Of a DNA stretch of 64,000 nucleotides, positions 8,903 through 17,305 are shown in pieces. The stretch is from NCBI RefSeq assembly GCF_042649125.1, contig NZ_JBHRYQ010000001.1, positions 930,001 to 994,000 on the forward strand. Direction: 5' to 3'. The stretch's first letter is position 1. Every line of letters starts with the position of its first letter. Source of the DNA: Leadbetterella lacunae. Its GTDB lineage: Bacteria > Bacteroidota > Bacteroidia > Cytophagales > Spirosomataceae. The notes below the pieces were generated by a model. That model worked only from the letters and a program-made list of their open reading frames with translations, ran no database searches and had not been told where the DNA came from. The position numbers and the translations under genes were made by a program.

Positions 8903-10222
8903 ATGAAAGTTAAAGGATTAAGATGGTGGGTAATTGGTTTAATTGCATTTGCAACGATTATCAATTATATAGACAGACAAACACTAAATGTACTTTGGCC
9001 TGATATTGCGGATGATTTATATCCTGATAAAACCAGCGATGAAAGAAAAGAAATTTACTCTTACATCTCCATCATATTTGTATTTTCATATGCCTTCGGA
9101 CAAGCCATATTTGGGAAAATATTTGATTGGATTGGTACTCGTCTAGGGTTTGCATTATCTATCGGAGTATGGTCTATCGCTACTGCCCTTCATGCTTTGG
9201 CTACATCCTTTGGCATTTTCGCTTTGTTTAGATCGATTCTCGGCATAGCTGAAGCAGGCAACTGGCCTGGAGCGGCAAAGGCAAATTCTGAATGGTTCCC
9301 AACAAATGAAAGAGCATTTGCTCAAGGATTATTTAACTCAGGAGCGGCCATCGGTGGTATTATTTCTATACCCTTGATCGCTTTTCTATCCATTTATTTT
9401 AGCTGGCAATACATTTTTATTCTGGTTGGACTTATAGGTTTACTTTGGTTGCTTCCTTGGTTTGTATTGGTCAAAACAACACCTGATAGCCACCCTTGGT
9501 TAACAGACGAAGAGCGTGAATATATTCTAAATGGACAGTTTAGTTTAAACGAAAAAAAGGAAAAAGAAACCAATACCTACAACCCAAGCACTAAAGAACT
9601 GTTTGGCCACAAAGAAAGCTGGGGCGTAATAGTTGCCACAGCCGCTATCGACCCAATTTGGTGGCTTTTTGTTTTCTGGATTCCTATTTATTTAAATGAG
9701 GTTTACGGAATGAACGTACAATCTATTGGCCTATATGGTTGGGTGCCTTACGTTGGAGCAATGTTTGGAGCGTGGTTCGGTGGATTATTTGCCCAAAACA
9801 GACTAAAAAAAGGCTGGAGTGTAGATAAAACTAGAAAAATGGTAATCACATTAGGCTGCGTGATTATGCTACCTGCTTTATTAGCAATGGCAAATCCAGG
9901 AGGACCAACCTCAGCTGTACTTATTATGGCTGTGATTTTATTTGGATTCCAAACCGCCATTGGTAATATACAAACCTTACCGAGTGATATTTTTAATGGA
10001 AAAACTGTTGGGACACTTTCTGGATTTTCAGGAATGGCTGCCAAGTTAGGAGCAGCAGCTTTGACTTATTTGGTTCCTTGGCTTACAAGTGGTGGAAATT
10101 ATACACCAGCATTTGTGATAGGGGCAGCATTGGCTATAATTACTGCACTTAGTGTATGGTTCTTAATTCCGAATATTAAGCTTTTAAAAAAAGTAATACT
10201 GTTAAACGGGAAAGAAAAATAG
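8903..10222 (+). CDS. MFS transporter, hexuronate (ExuT-like) type
   Basis: A 439-residue major facilitator with about 12 membrane helices. The N-terminal NYIDRQTLNVLWPDI resembles the anion:cation symporter group that includes ExuT and GudP hexuronate carriers. The intracellular loop after TM2 carries GKIFDWIGTRLG, the MFS motif A region. A hydrophilic central loop lies near residues 200-235. It ends the lyase operon, 35 bp after PL7, so it likely carries unsaturated uronate or DEH across the inner membrane. The exact substrate is inferred from context. A large hairpin with a T run follows the gene. Confidence 0.87.
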   Translation: MKVKGLRWWVIGLIAFATIINYIDRQTLNVLWPDIADDLYPDKTSDERKEIYSYISIIFVFSYAFGQAIFGKIFDWIGTRLGFALSIGVWSIATALHALATSFGIFALFRSILGIAEAGNWPGAAKANSEWFPTNERAFAQGLFNSGAAIGGIISIPLIAFLSIYFSWQYIFILVGLIGLLWLLPWFVLVKTTPDSHPWLTDEEREYILNGQFSLNEKKEKETNTYNPSTKELFGHKESWGVIVATAAIDPIWWLFVFWIPIYLNEVYGMNVQSIGLYGWVPYVGAMFGAWFGGLFAQNRLKKGWSVDKTRKMVITLGCVIMLPALLAMANPGGPTSAVLIMAVILFGFQTAIGNIQTLPSDIFNGKTVGTLSGFSGMAAKLGAAALTYLVPWLTSGGNYTPAFVIGAALAIITALSVWFLIPNIKLLKKVILLNGKEK

Positions 10223-10241
10223 AAAATAAATCTTTACATCG

Positions 10242-10349
10242 CCCTGCACTGTTTGAGCACTGTTAAAATTCTTTTGGGAAGTGTATTTTTATTACAACAT
10301 TGACAATAAGAATTTTAATTGTGCGAGTTTGCAGGGTGCAGTTTTTTTT
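10242..10349 (+). terminator. Long imperfect hairpin with T8 tract after the MFS gene
   Basis: Three nested inverted segments pair across 95 bases: CCCTGCA (10242-10248) with TGCAGGG (10330-10336), GCAC (10257-10260) with GTGC (10321-10324), and TTAAAATTCTT (10263-10273) with AAGAATTTTAA (10308-10318). Eight T residues follow at 10342-10349. It could end the lyase operon or be the 3' hairpin of a small RNA. It is much longer than the other terminators in the window. Confidence 0.5.
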
Positions 10350-10350
10350 G

Positions 10351-10378
10351 CTCCGTTTTTTTTCGAAAAAAAATGGAG
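10351..10378. repeat. Near-perfect palindrome with T8/A8 core
   Basis: CTCCG followed by T8, CG, A8 and TGGAG forms a 13-bp stem, including one G-T pair, with only a CG at the centre. It directly follows the long hairpin. A short G/C-rich block follows (10375-10397) that stands out from the AT-rich surroundings. Its function is unknown; it could be a second terminator or a remnant of a mobile repeat. Confidence 0.5.
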
Positions 10379-10457
10379 GCCCCGCTGGCAGGCGACACAG
10401 TAAATGAAAGGGGGGTGTATTTCAAAATGGTTATAAAATGGCTTCAATGGTAGGTAT

Positions 10458-10505
10458 AAGCTATGTTTTCTTTAAAAATAAAAATTAACACTTTGACAGT
10501 AAAAA
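10458..10505 (+). repeat. Direct repeat copy 1
   Basis: Begins AAGCTATGTTTT, then TTTAAAAA, and matches copy 2 at 20 of the first 21 bases. Partial similarity continues to an ACTTTnAC core followed by TnAAA. The copies are 384 bp apart. A weaker third match (AAACTATGTTCTTTC) starts at 10972, about 70 bp before the SusC start. It is a candidate operator or a duplicated promoter segment. Confidence 0.5.
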
Positions 10506-10554
10506 AAGTAATATAAAATATTAACTAAGAGACAATTAAGGTATATAGGCAAGC

Positions 10555-10598
10555 AATTAAGAATGAGGTTTAGTAAGCTTAAAGCTTCATTCTTAATT
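10555..10598. repeat. Inverted repeat, 12-bp arms
   Basis: AATTAAGAATGA (10555-10566) is the exact reverse complement of TCATTCTTAATT (10587-10598). Inner partial pairing around AAGCTT could lengthen the stem. There is no T run on the plus side, so an operator or RNA stem is as likely as a terminator. Confidence 0.5.
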
Positions 10599-10841
10599 TA
10601 ACCCAAACATTTAAAGTTTATGGCATTTAAAGCGAGTGGCATAAAAAATAAATAAAGAGTTTAGCCTAGGACTTTTCACCAACTTTAAAATCAAAAACAC
10701 TTTACACAACACAAATTCTTCTAATTGAAAGAGTTTAAATATTACGGATATTTTAAATATAGCATTCTGAAAAAATAAAAAATGTAAGCTGGGTGTTTTT
10801 CGCAGACTATACATTAGTTAGAATAAAATTTCAATAGAATG

Positions 10842-10889
10842 AAGCTATGTTTTATTTAAAAAATGTATCAATACTTTCACCATTAAAGT
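10842..10889 (+). repeat. Direct repeat copy 2
   Basis: Second copy of the AAGCTATGTTTT/TTTAAAAA repeat, about 200 bp upstream of the second SusC start. The first 21 bases match copy 1 except for one C-to-A difference. Downstream it keeps ACTTTCAC where copy 1 has ACTTTGAC. Confidence 0.5.
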
Positions 10890-11042
10890 GCTGATATTAA
10901 GGCAAATGTAAAATTATTTAAATTCAATTTCTTTCTATAGTTTCCTAATTACATAAAAAGGGAAGGTAGGAAAACTATGTTCTTTCAATTTTTTTTTAGA
11001 CCAAAATGAATTTCAATTTAACAATTAATTAAAATCAATCGT

Positions 11043-14000
11043 ATGTCAATTTTTTTACGAAACAATCTTAAATCGGGTTTATTGGCAGTGCTTCTGCTTA
11101 TAAACTTACCTAGCCAAGCAAAAGAGCTTGTAGCTGGTGAAAAAGACCGTATTACGTCATCTTTACATGCCTCATCTCCAAAAATGACGCATGAAAAAGT
11201 TTTGAAAGAAAATAATAATGAAAAGTCTTCAATAGAAGAAATTATTGTAAAAGGAACCGTGCTAGACCAAGAAAACGGAGAAGGTCTGCCTGGTGTGAGT
11301 GTTTTAGTAAAGGGAACTCCACAAGGTGTAATTACAAATAATGCTGGTGAATATACCATTAAAGTGTCGAAAAAAACAGATGTGTTGGTTTTTAGCTATG
11401 TAGGGTATAATGCAAAAGAAGTAGTCGTTGGAAACCAATCTGTTATAAATGTTTCTTTAAGTTCAGACAACAAGACCTTAGAAGAAATAGTAGTGGTAGG
11501 TTACGGAACCCAAAAGAAAGGAGATATAACGGGAGCTGTGGCACAATATAAAAATGAAAAGTTAGACGAAGCCCCAGTAAGTAGAGTTGATCAAGCATTA
11601 CAAGGTAAAATAGCCGGTGTGCAAATTCAGAACACTTCGTCTGATGCAGGTTCAGAGCCAAAAATCAGAATAAGAGGAGTGGGATCTGTAAATGCAGGAG
11701 CCAACCCATTGGTAGTAGTAGATGGTCATCCGGTGGCAGACGGTTTATCTTTTGTAAACCCAGCTGATGTGGAGTCAGTAGAGGTACTCAAAGATGCCGC
11801 TTCAGCAGCTATTTATGGCTCGCGTGGTGCTAGTGGCGTAATATTGGTTACCACTAAAAGTGGAAAAGTAGATAAGACAAAATACAGCTTAAAGTATTCG
11901 CAAGGTGTAAAGTCAGCCTATAAAAAATACGATATTCTTACTACCACAGAGTTTGTAGAAAGACTATTTAGCGAAGCTGCCATTAGAGCCAAAGACCCGG
12001 CTATTTCGGCTGCTGATTTGGCAATTTCTACTGCAGATAGAGCTGCCTATGTGTTAGAAAATGAAATTATGGGTGGAGCCACCGATTGGCAAAACGAAGC
12101 ATTAAGAAACGCAAGTTTAAAAAACCTTCAAATGAGTGTTTCGGGAGGGGTCAAAAACCTAAGATATTACGTGTCTGGTGGTTATCAAAATGACCAAGGT
12201 ATTATGTATCATTCTGAATATGAGAAATTTAACGTACAAACTAAACTTAATGCTACTTTAAGTAAAAGAGTAAAACTTTCTTTAAATATTAGTCCATCTT
12301 TTATTAAAAGAGAAAGACCAGGTATAGAATTTAATGATTTTGTACGTTGGAGAACTTTCCAGCCTGTTTATTTAAACGAAACTACAGCAGCTTACATCAG
12401 AGAAAATCCGTTATATGCTGACGTAAAAGCTGGCGATTATTCTCAGGCAAGGTTTTTTGCAAACCGAAAATACTCGGGTACTATGCCTGACGGAACATTA
12501 TGGACTACAGGTACAAGTACAGCCAATCCATTTTCAACAAGTAATCAGCAACCTAAGTCGGTTTTAGAGTCGAGAAATTATGCAACCAATGATTATAGGG
12601 TTTTATCTTCGGGCGATATTACCATTAATATCCTTCCGGGTCTAGATTTTAAAACATTGGGAAGTGCATATATGAATAGCACAAACGGGTTAGATTTTAC
12701 GAAAAGAAACTCAGCAAGAGCGGGTGATGTAAACAAAGGTCTATATACGAATAATTTGTTTTTAGATTTATTAAATGAAAATACCCTAAACTACCAAAAG
12801 CAAATTGGCCATCATTCCATAGGTGCTTTGGCAGGTTTTACTGCTCAACAAACAAGAGTCTCAGTTTCTAAAATTACAGGGCTAGATTACCCAAGTGACG
12901 AAATCACAACGTTAAACACCGCTCTATCAATTGATATCAACAACTCATTTACCACAAAAAACCAAATAGGCTTACTTTCGTACTTGGGAAGAGTTAATTA
13001 CGGATATATGAATAAATACTTAGTGGCAGCAAGCTTCCGTGCTGATGGTAGTTCATATTTTGCACCAGGTAACAAGTGGGGTTATTTTCCTTCTGTATCC
13101 GTTGGTTGGGTAGTATCAGAAGAAAACTTCTTGAAAGATGCAAGTTGGGTTTCAAACTTAAAATTCAGAGGAAGTTATGGAGTTACGGGTAATAACCGAA
13201 TCGTTGATTTTGCTTTTGTGGATTTGCTATACAATGCAAATTATGTAACAGGAGCAGGAAATGGAACCATCATCTCGGGTCAAGTACCATCAAATACCAT
13301 TCTTTCAAACCCAAATATTACGTGGGAGCGTACTTTTCAGTATAATGGAGGTTTAGATTTATCGGTTTTGAAAAACAAAATTTCATTATCGTTAGATGTT
13401 TATAAGTCTAATACGGACCAATTGTTATTGAGACAAGCCGCTATGGGCTTTACCGGTGTGCCCCAAACTTGGAATAACATTGGTAGTCTACAAAACAAAG
13501 GTATTGAGCTTGAAATAAGTACAAACAACTTCAAAACCAAAGATTTTGAGTGGAAAACTTCTGCTAATATTTCACATAATGAAAACAAAATACTTGAACT
13601 AGGATCTGAGTCTCAGCTACTAAATCAAGGCGAGCGTACAGAACTTTACTTAAATAAAGTGGGAGCTCCGTTGGTTCAATTTTACGGATACAAAACAGAT
13701 GGTGTTTGGATTTCGAAAGAACAAATTGCGGAATCTAAATTAAAAAGTTCATTGTCAAATGTATTTGTACCAGGTGGTCTGAAAATAGTAGATATTAACA
13801 ATGACGGCATTATTGATATCAACGATAGAACAGTAATAGGAAACCCATATCCTGATTTTATTTGGGGATTAACCAATAGTTTTAAATTCAAAGGTTTTGA
13901 CCTGAGCTTAATGTGGCAGGGATCTCAAGGTGGGCAGTTAATTAATGGTGATCCTAACTACAACGAGATCAAAAGAGGAGTAGCTGCATTTAATACAACC

Positions 14001-14381
14001 GACAAATGGCTAAGTCCACTAAATCCAGGTGATGGAAAAACTCCATATTATACCAACGGATTTAACTGGATGCTAACCGACTATGTAGTTGAAGATGCTT
14101 CATATCAGGCTCTTAGGGAAATAATAATGGGCTATACGCTACCAAAGTCCTTAATCAGCAAATTAAAATTAGGTTCGGTAAGGGTATATGCTACTGCACA
14201 GAATCTATTATTCTTAACAGCTAAAAGCTACAGAGGCTTAAATCCTGAGGCAGTTTATGACAACACAAACGGGGCTTCAAATACCGTGAGTGTTTACAAC
14301 ACGCCTTTGATAGACGGCTACCAAAGAGGAGCGTACCCAATAAATAGATCGTTCAGATTTGGAGTTGATTTGAATTTTTAA
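11043..14381 (+). CDS. SusC/RagA-family TonB-dependent outer-membrane receptor
   Basis: A full-length SusC-type receptor (1112 aa). The signal peptide is about residues 1-26. A carboxypeptidase-D-like regulatory domain spans ~70-145 (GTVLDQENGEGLPGV through YVGYNAKEVVVG). The SusC signature EEIVVVGYGTQKKGD follows, then the plug (~165-285, with IRIRGVGSVNAG and AIYGSRGASGVILVTTK), then the barrel ending GVDLNF. It imports oligosaccharides with its SusD partner 18 bp downstream. Its place after the lyase operon makes alginate or a related uronide the inferred ligand. It starts a separate transcription unit after the 820-bp non-coding stretch. Confidence 0.95.
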   Translation: MSIFLRNNLKSGLLAVLLLINLPSQAKELVAGEKDRITSSLHASSPKMTHEKVLKENNNEKSSIEEIIVKGTVLDQENGEGLPGVSVLVKGTPQGVITNNAGEYTIKVSKKTDVLVFSYVGYNAKEVVVGNQSVINVSLSSDNKTLEEIVVVGYGTQKKGDITGAVAQYKNEKLDEAPVSRVDQALQGKIAGVQIQNTSSDAGSEPKIRIRGVGSVNAGANPLVVVDGHPVADGLSFVNPADVESVEVLKDAASAAIYGSRGASGVILVTTKSGKVDKTKYSLKYSQGVKSAYKKYDILTTTEFVERLFSEAAIRAKDPAISAADLAISTADRAAYVLENEIMGGATDWQNEALRNASLKNLQMSVSGGVKNLRYYVSGGYQNDQGIMYHSEYEKFNVQTKLNATLSKRVKLSLNISPSFIKRERPGIEFNDFVRWRTFQPVYLNETTAAYIRENPLYADVKAGDYSQARFFANRKYSGTMPDGTLWTTGTSTANPFSTSNQQPKSVLESRNYATNDYRVLSSGDITINILPGLDFKTLGSAYMNSTNGLDFTKRNSARAGDVNKGLYTNNLFLDLLNENTLNYQKQIGHHSIGALAGFTAQQTRVSVSKITGLDYPSDEITTLNTALSIDINNSFTTKNQIGLLSYLGRVNYGYMNKYLVAASFRADGSSYFAPGNKWGYFPSVSVGWVVSEENFLKDASWVSNLKFRGSYGVTGNNRIVDFAFVDLLYNANYVTGAGNGTIISGQVPSNTILSNPNITWERTFQYNGGLDLSVLKNKISLSLDVYKSNTDQLLLRQAAMGFTGVPQTWNNIGSLQNKGIELEISTNNFKTKDFEWKTSANISHNENKILELGSESQLLNQGERTELYLNKVGAPLVQFYGYKTDGVWISKEQIAESKLKSSLSNVFVPGGLKIVDINNDGIIDINDRTVIGNPYPDFIWGLTNSFKFKGFDLSLMWQGSQGGQLINGDPNYNEIKRGVAAFNTTDKWLSPLNPGDGKTPYYTNGFNWMLTDYVVEDASYQALREIIMGYTLPKSLISKLKLGSVRVYATAQNLLFLTAKSYRGLNPEAVYDNTNGASNTVSVYNTPLIDGYQRGAYPINRSFRFGVDLNF

Positions 14382-14399
14382 CATTAAAGAAATTTTAAA

Positions 14400-15944
14400 A
14401 TGAAATACGCAAAATATATACTCATAACGTGTTGCCTAAGCTTTACTGCTTGTAACGACGTCATTGATCTTTACCCCCAATCAAACTTAAACACGGGTAC
14501 CTATTACTCTACTTTGGATGAAATAAAAACAGGACTTATGGGCTGCTACAATGGACTTCAGGCACCTATGGTAAACGAATGGCAACTAACCGAACTTCGG
14601 TCTGACAACTCAAAAATGGGCGTGCCTGCAAGTTCAAGTTCAACGAACAGAGACTTAAGTGACTTAGACATGTTTATTCCAGCTACCATACATAACGCCA
14701 TGTATTCGTATTGGATCAGCACATACCTAAATATCCGTAATGCAAATATTATCATCGATAGACTTGGTGCTAATTATGACCCTGCAACAGGTTCCATTAC
14801 TTTGTCTGATATAAACATACCTATGTCAGATGCTGATCGCAAGCAATTAATAGGTGAGGCTCTATTTATCAGAGGGTATCATTACTTAAACCTTGTACGT
14901 CTATTTGGAGGGGTTTTCTTGGTCCACGAGCCACTTTCAGCAGACAAAGCCAAAACCATAAACAGGTCGACAGTAGCAGAAACCTACAAACTTATAGAAA
15001 ACGATTTAAAAACAGCTTCTGCGTATTTGAGTGCCTCAAAATTTGGAGCTATAGCGTCTACAAGTATAGGAAAAGCAAACCAATGGTCAGCTAAAGCACT
15101 TCTTGGGAAAATGTATTTAACACAAAATAAAAAAACAGAGGCAGCTGCTCAACTTCAGGACGTGGTGACCAATAGTGGGTATTCATTACAAAAGAAATAC
15201 AGCGATGTTTTTTCTACAACCAATGAAATGAACTCCGAGATTTTGTTTACTATTCGTTACAAAGCAGGTGGTTTGGGCTTGGGGTCAGGTTTTGCAAATA
15301 ACTTTGCAGCACTAAATAGTGGCTCTACTATCTTAAACGGTTCCGGTTCAGGAAACAACACTCCTACCACCGAATTGATTTCGCTTTATACAGACAAAGA
15401 CACTAGGAAAGCGACAAACATTGCAGTTTTTGGTACAGGTACCGCAGCCGTTTACTATGTTCCAAAATACCTAAGTCCTGTTGTTTTATCTTTTGATGCC
15501 GAAAATGATTGGCCAATTATCAGATTCGCAGATGTATTGCTGATGTTAGCCGAAGCACAAGGATTCAAGGCTGAAAGTATTGCCTTAATAAATCAAGTAA
15601 GAGTTAGAGCGGGCTTGGCGGCATTAACAGAAACCGTAAACTCAGTAGAAACTTTTGAAAAAGCATTGGCAGACGAAAGAAGGCTTGAGTTCGCATTCGA
15701 AAACCATCGGTTCTTTGACTTAGTTAGGTATAACACTACCATGAACACTATCAAAGCAGAACAAACATTAAAGAATCATTTTGCACTGGAGTACACTTCG
15801 CATTATGCTCAATATACAGCTCCGGTTCCAACCTTGGTACAACTTCAGGGATATGTAACTACAGATAAGTTATTGTTACCAATACCCCAACGCGAGATTG
15901 ACACCAACCCGTCATTGAATATTCAGCAAAACCCTGGATATTAA
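14400..15944 (+). CDS. SusD/RagB-family surface glycan-binding lipoprotein
   Basis: A 514-residue SusD lipoprotein. The short signal ends in the lipobox FTAC, with Cys18 lipidated. Helical repeats include EALFIRGYHYLNLVRLFGG near 155-175, and the C-terminal SusD block is ERRLEFAFENHRFFDLVRY followed by LLPIPQREIDTNP and QQNPGY. It lids the SusC encoded just upstream. A clear terminator follows, closing the locus. Its size and sequence differ clearly from the first SusD, so the two pairs are not a recent duplication and may bind different alginate fragments. Confidence 0.95.
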   Translation: MKYAKYILITCCLSFTACNDVIDLYPQSNLNTGTYYSTLDEIKTGLMGCYNGLQAPMVNEWQLTELRSDNSKMGVPASSSSTNRDLSDLDMFIPATIHNAMYSYWISTYLNIRNANIIIDRLGANYDPATGSITLSDINIPMSDADRKQLIGEALFIRGYHYLNLVRLFGGVFLVHEPLSADKAKTINRSTVAETYKLIENDLKTASAYLSASKFGAIASTSIGKANQWSAKALLGKMYLTQNKKTEAAAQLQDVVTNSGYSLQKKYSDVFSTTNEMNSEILFTIRYKAGGLGLGSGFANNFAALNSGSTILNGSGSGNNTPTTELISLYTDKDTRKATNIAVFGTGTAAVYYVPKYLSPVVLSFDAENDWPIIRFADVLLMLAEAQGFKAESIALINQVRVRAGLAALTETVNSVETFEKALADERRLEFAFENHRFFDLVRYNTTMNTIKAEQTLKNHFALEYTSHYAQYTAPVPTLVQLQGYVTTDKLLLPIPQREIDTNPSLNIQQNPGY

Positions 15945-16283
15945 TATTTGGGGATTTAGAACCTAGGAGGTCTTACTGAAAAAAGCTTCCTAGGTTTTAT
16001 TTTTTATATTCTATTTTTTTTAGAAAAAGTAAAAATAATATTCCGAACTGATATAAATAGTGATAACTTAATTAAATAATATATTAAAAATATTTAAAAA
16101 TACACAAAAAGTAAAAATTGTACTTTTCGAATATTTAACAAAAGGATATTAGATTTTTGAAATAATTAATAAAAATTAGAATAATTATATTTTGAGTAAA
16201 AAGAAAAATTTTATAACTAGTTATATACTAATGAAATATTAGTAAAAATAATTTATTCAAAATTAAATAAAACACTATACGTT
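15945..16283. other. 339-bp AT-rich intergenic region upstream of fbp
   Basis: After the terminator the sequence is almost entirely A and T, and no gene was seen. A TTTG at 16156 and a TATATTTTG-like element at 16186-16194 could form an fbp promoter, but both the spacing and the -7 match are imperfect. Confidence 0.4.
15960..16008 (+). terminator. Intrinsic terminator after the second susD
   Basis: AACCTAGGA (15960-15968) pairs with TCCTAGGTT (15988-15996), followed by a T-rich tail to about 16008. It marks the end of the alginate locus. Confidence 0.8.
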
Positions 16284-17296
16284 ATGAATTTAAAGCACCA
16301 AACCCTAGGCGAATTTATAATAGAAAACCAAGATGCGTTTTCTTATTCATCGGGGAATTATCAAAACTTTTGAACGGAATAGGCCTAGCCACCAAAATAG
16401 TTAACCACGAAGTTAACAAAGCGGGTTTAGTAGACTTAATTGGTGAAGTTGGCGAAATAAATGTACAAGGAGAAGCCCAGCAAAAATTGGACTTAATGGC
16501 GAATCACACATTTATAGAAACACTTTCAAAAAGAGAAATTGTCTGTGGAATAGCTTCGGAAGAAGAAGATAGTTTCATAAGTATCAATAGTTTTGATATG
16601 CAAAACAAAAACAAATATGTGCTTTTAATAGACCCTTTAGATGGCTCAAGTAACATAGATGTCAATGTGTCGGTAGGTACCATATTTTCAATTTATAGAA
16701 GAGTGACACCAATTGGTTCACCTGTAACCATAGAAGATTTTCTGCAAAAGGGTCGAAATCAAGTAGCAGCTGGCTATATAATATATGGAAGCTCCACAAT
16801 GCTTGTTTTCACTACTGGTAAAGGGGTAAATGGCTTTACGCTAAATCAAGCATTGGGCACATTTTATCTTTCGCATCCGAATATAAAACAACCCGAAGAC
16901 GGTGCCATGTATTCTATAAATGAAGGCAACGCCGATTTTTTCACCACCGGATTAAATAACTATCTGAGATACTGCAAAGCAGGCGATGACGACAAAATGC
17001 CATACAAAGCCAGATACGTTGGTTCTTTAGTGGCAGATTTTCACCGAAATCTTCTAAAAGGTGGAATTTATTTGTATCCAAAGTCTGCTTTTGACCGCCA
17101 AGGAAAACTACGATTATTATACGAATGTAACCCAATAGCCTTTATAGCCGAGCAAGCAGGTGGTGGAGAAAGCGACGGTAAAGGATCGGTATTGGATATA
17201 GAACCCACAGAACTACATCAACGTGTTCCATTTTTTACGGGAAGCAAAAACATGGTAAAAAAACTAGAAAGTTTCTTAAAAATCGATGATAATTAA
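16284..17296 (+). pseudogene. fbp: Class I fructose-1,6-bisphosphatase with an N-terminal frameshift
   Basis: Two frames together encode a normal-length (~337 aa) class I FBPase, the gluconeogenic enzyme that hydrolyses fructose-1,6-bisphosphate. The ATG at 16284 opens a frame (MNLKHQTLGEFI...) that stops at 16371-16373. The rest continues in another frame as GELSKLLNGIGLATKIV and runs intact to 17296. The expected codons tcg-ggg-gaa need five G residues at 16352, but four are present, so one G is missing. The body has the metal-site motif DPLDGSSNIDVNVSVG and the substrate motif RLLYECNPIAFI. Translation could restart at the TTG at 16370, losing about 29 residues. A sequencing error is equally possible. 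NRAMP follows after 9 bp. Confidence 0.85.
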
Positions 17297-17305
17297 AAAA
17301 TAGGT

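Larger units (their letters stand above)
10223..11042. other. 820-bp non-coding region between the MFS and second SusC genes
   Basis: No convincing gene was seen; the only open frame over 60 codons (minus strand, 10611-10814) has no recognisable features. The region holds the long hairpin and T/A palindrome at its left end, two copies of a ~48-bp repeat (10458 and 10842), a 12-bp inverted repeat at 10555-10598, and a small AT palindrome near 10733-10757. It must contain the promoter of the downstream SusC/SusD pair, but no exact TAnnTTTG element was found in the last 150 bp. Confidence 0.6.

Noticed and set aside
10351..10400. Insertion-sequence end or attachment site
   Set aside because: No transposase, integrase or target duplication was seen nearby; the palindrome alone is not enough.
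10611..10814. A 67-codon minus-strand open frame in the large non-coding region
   Set aside because: No recognisable motif or start context, in AT-rich sequence where open frames of this size arise by chance.
16284..16373. A separate 29-residue peptide gene before fbp
   Set aside because: The peptide is clearly the FBPase N-terminus; a one-base loss explains the split better than a new gene.
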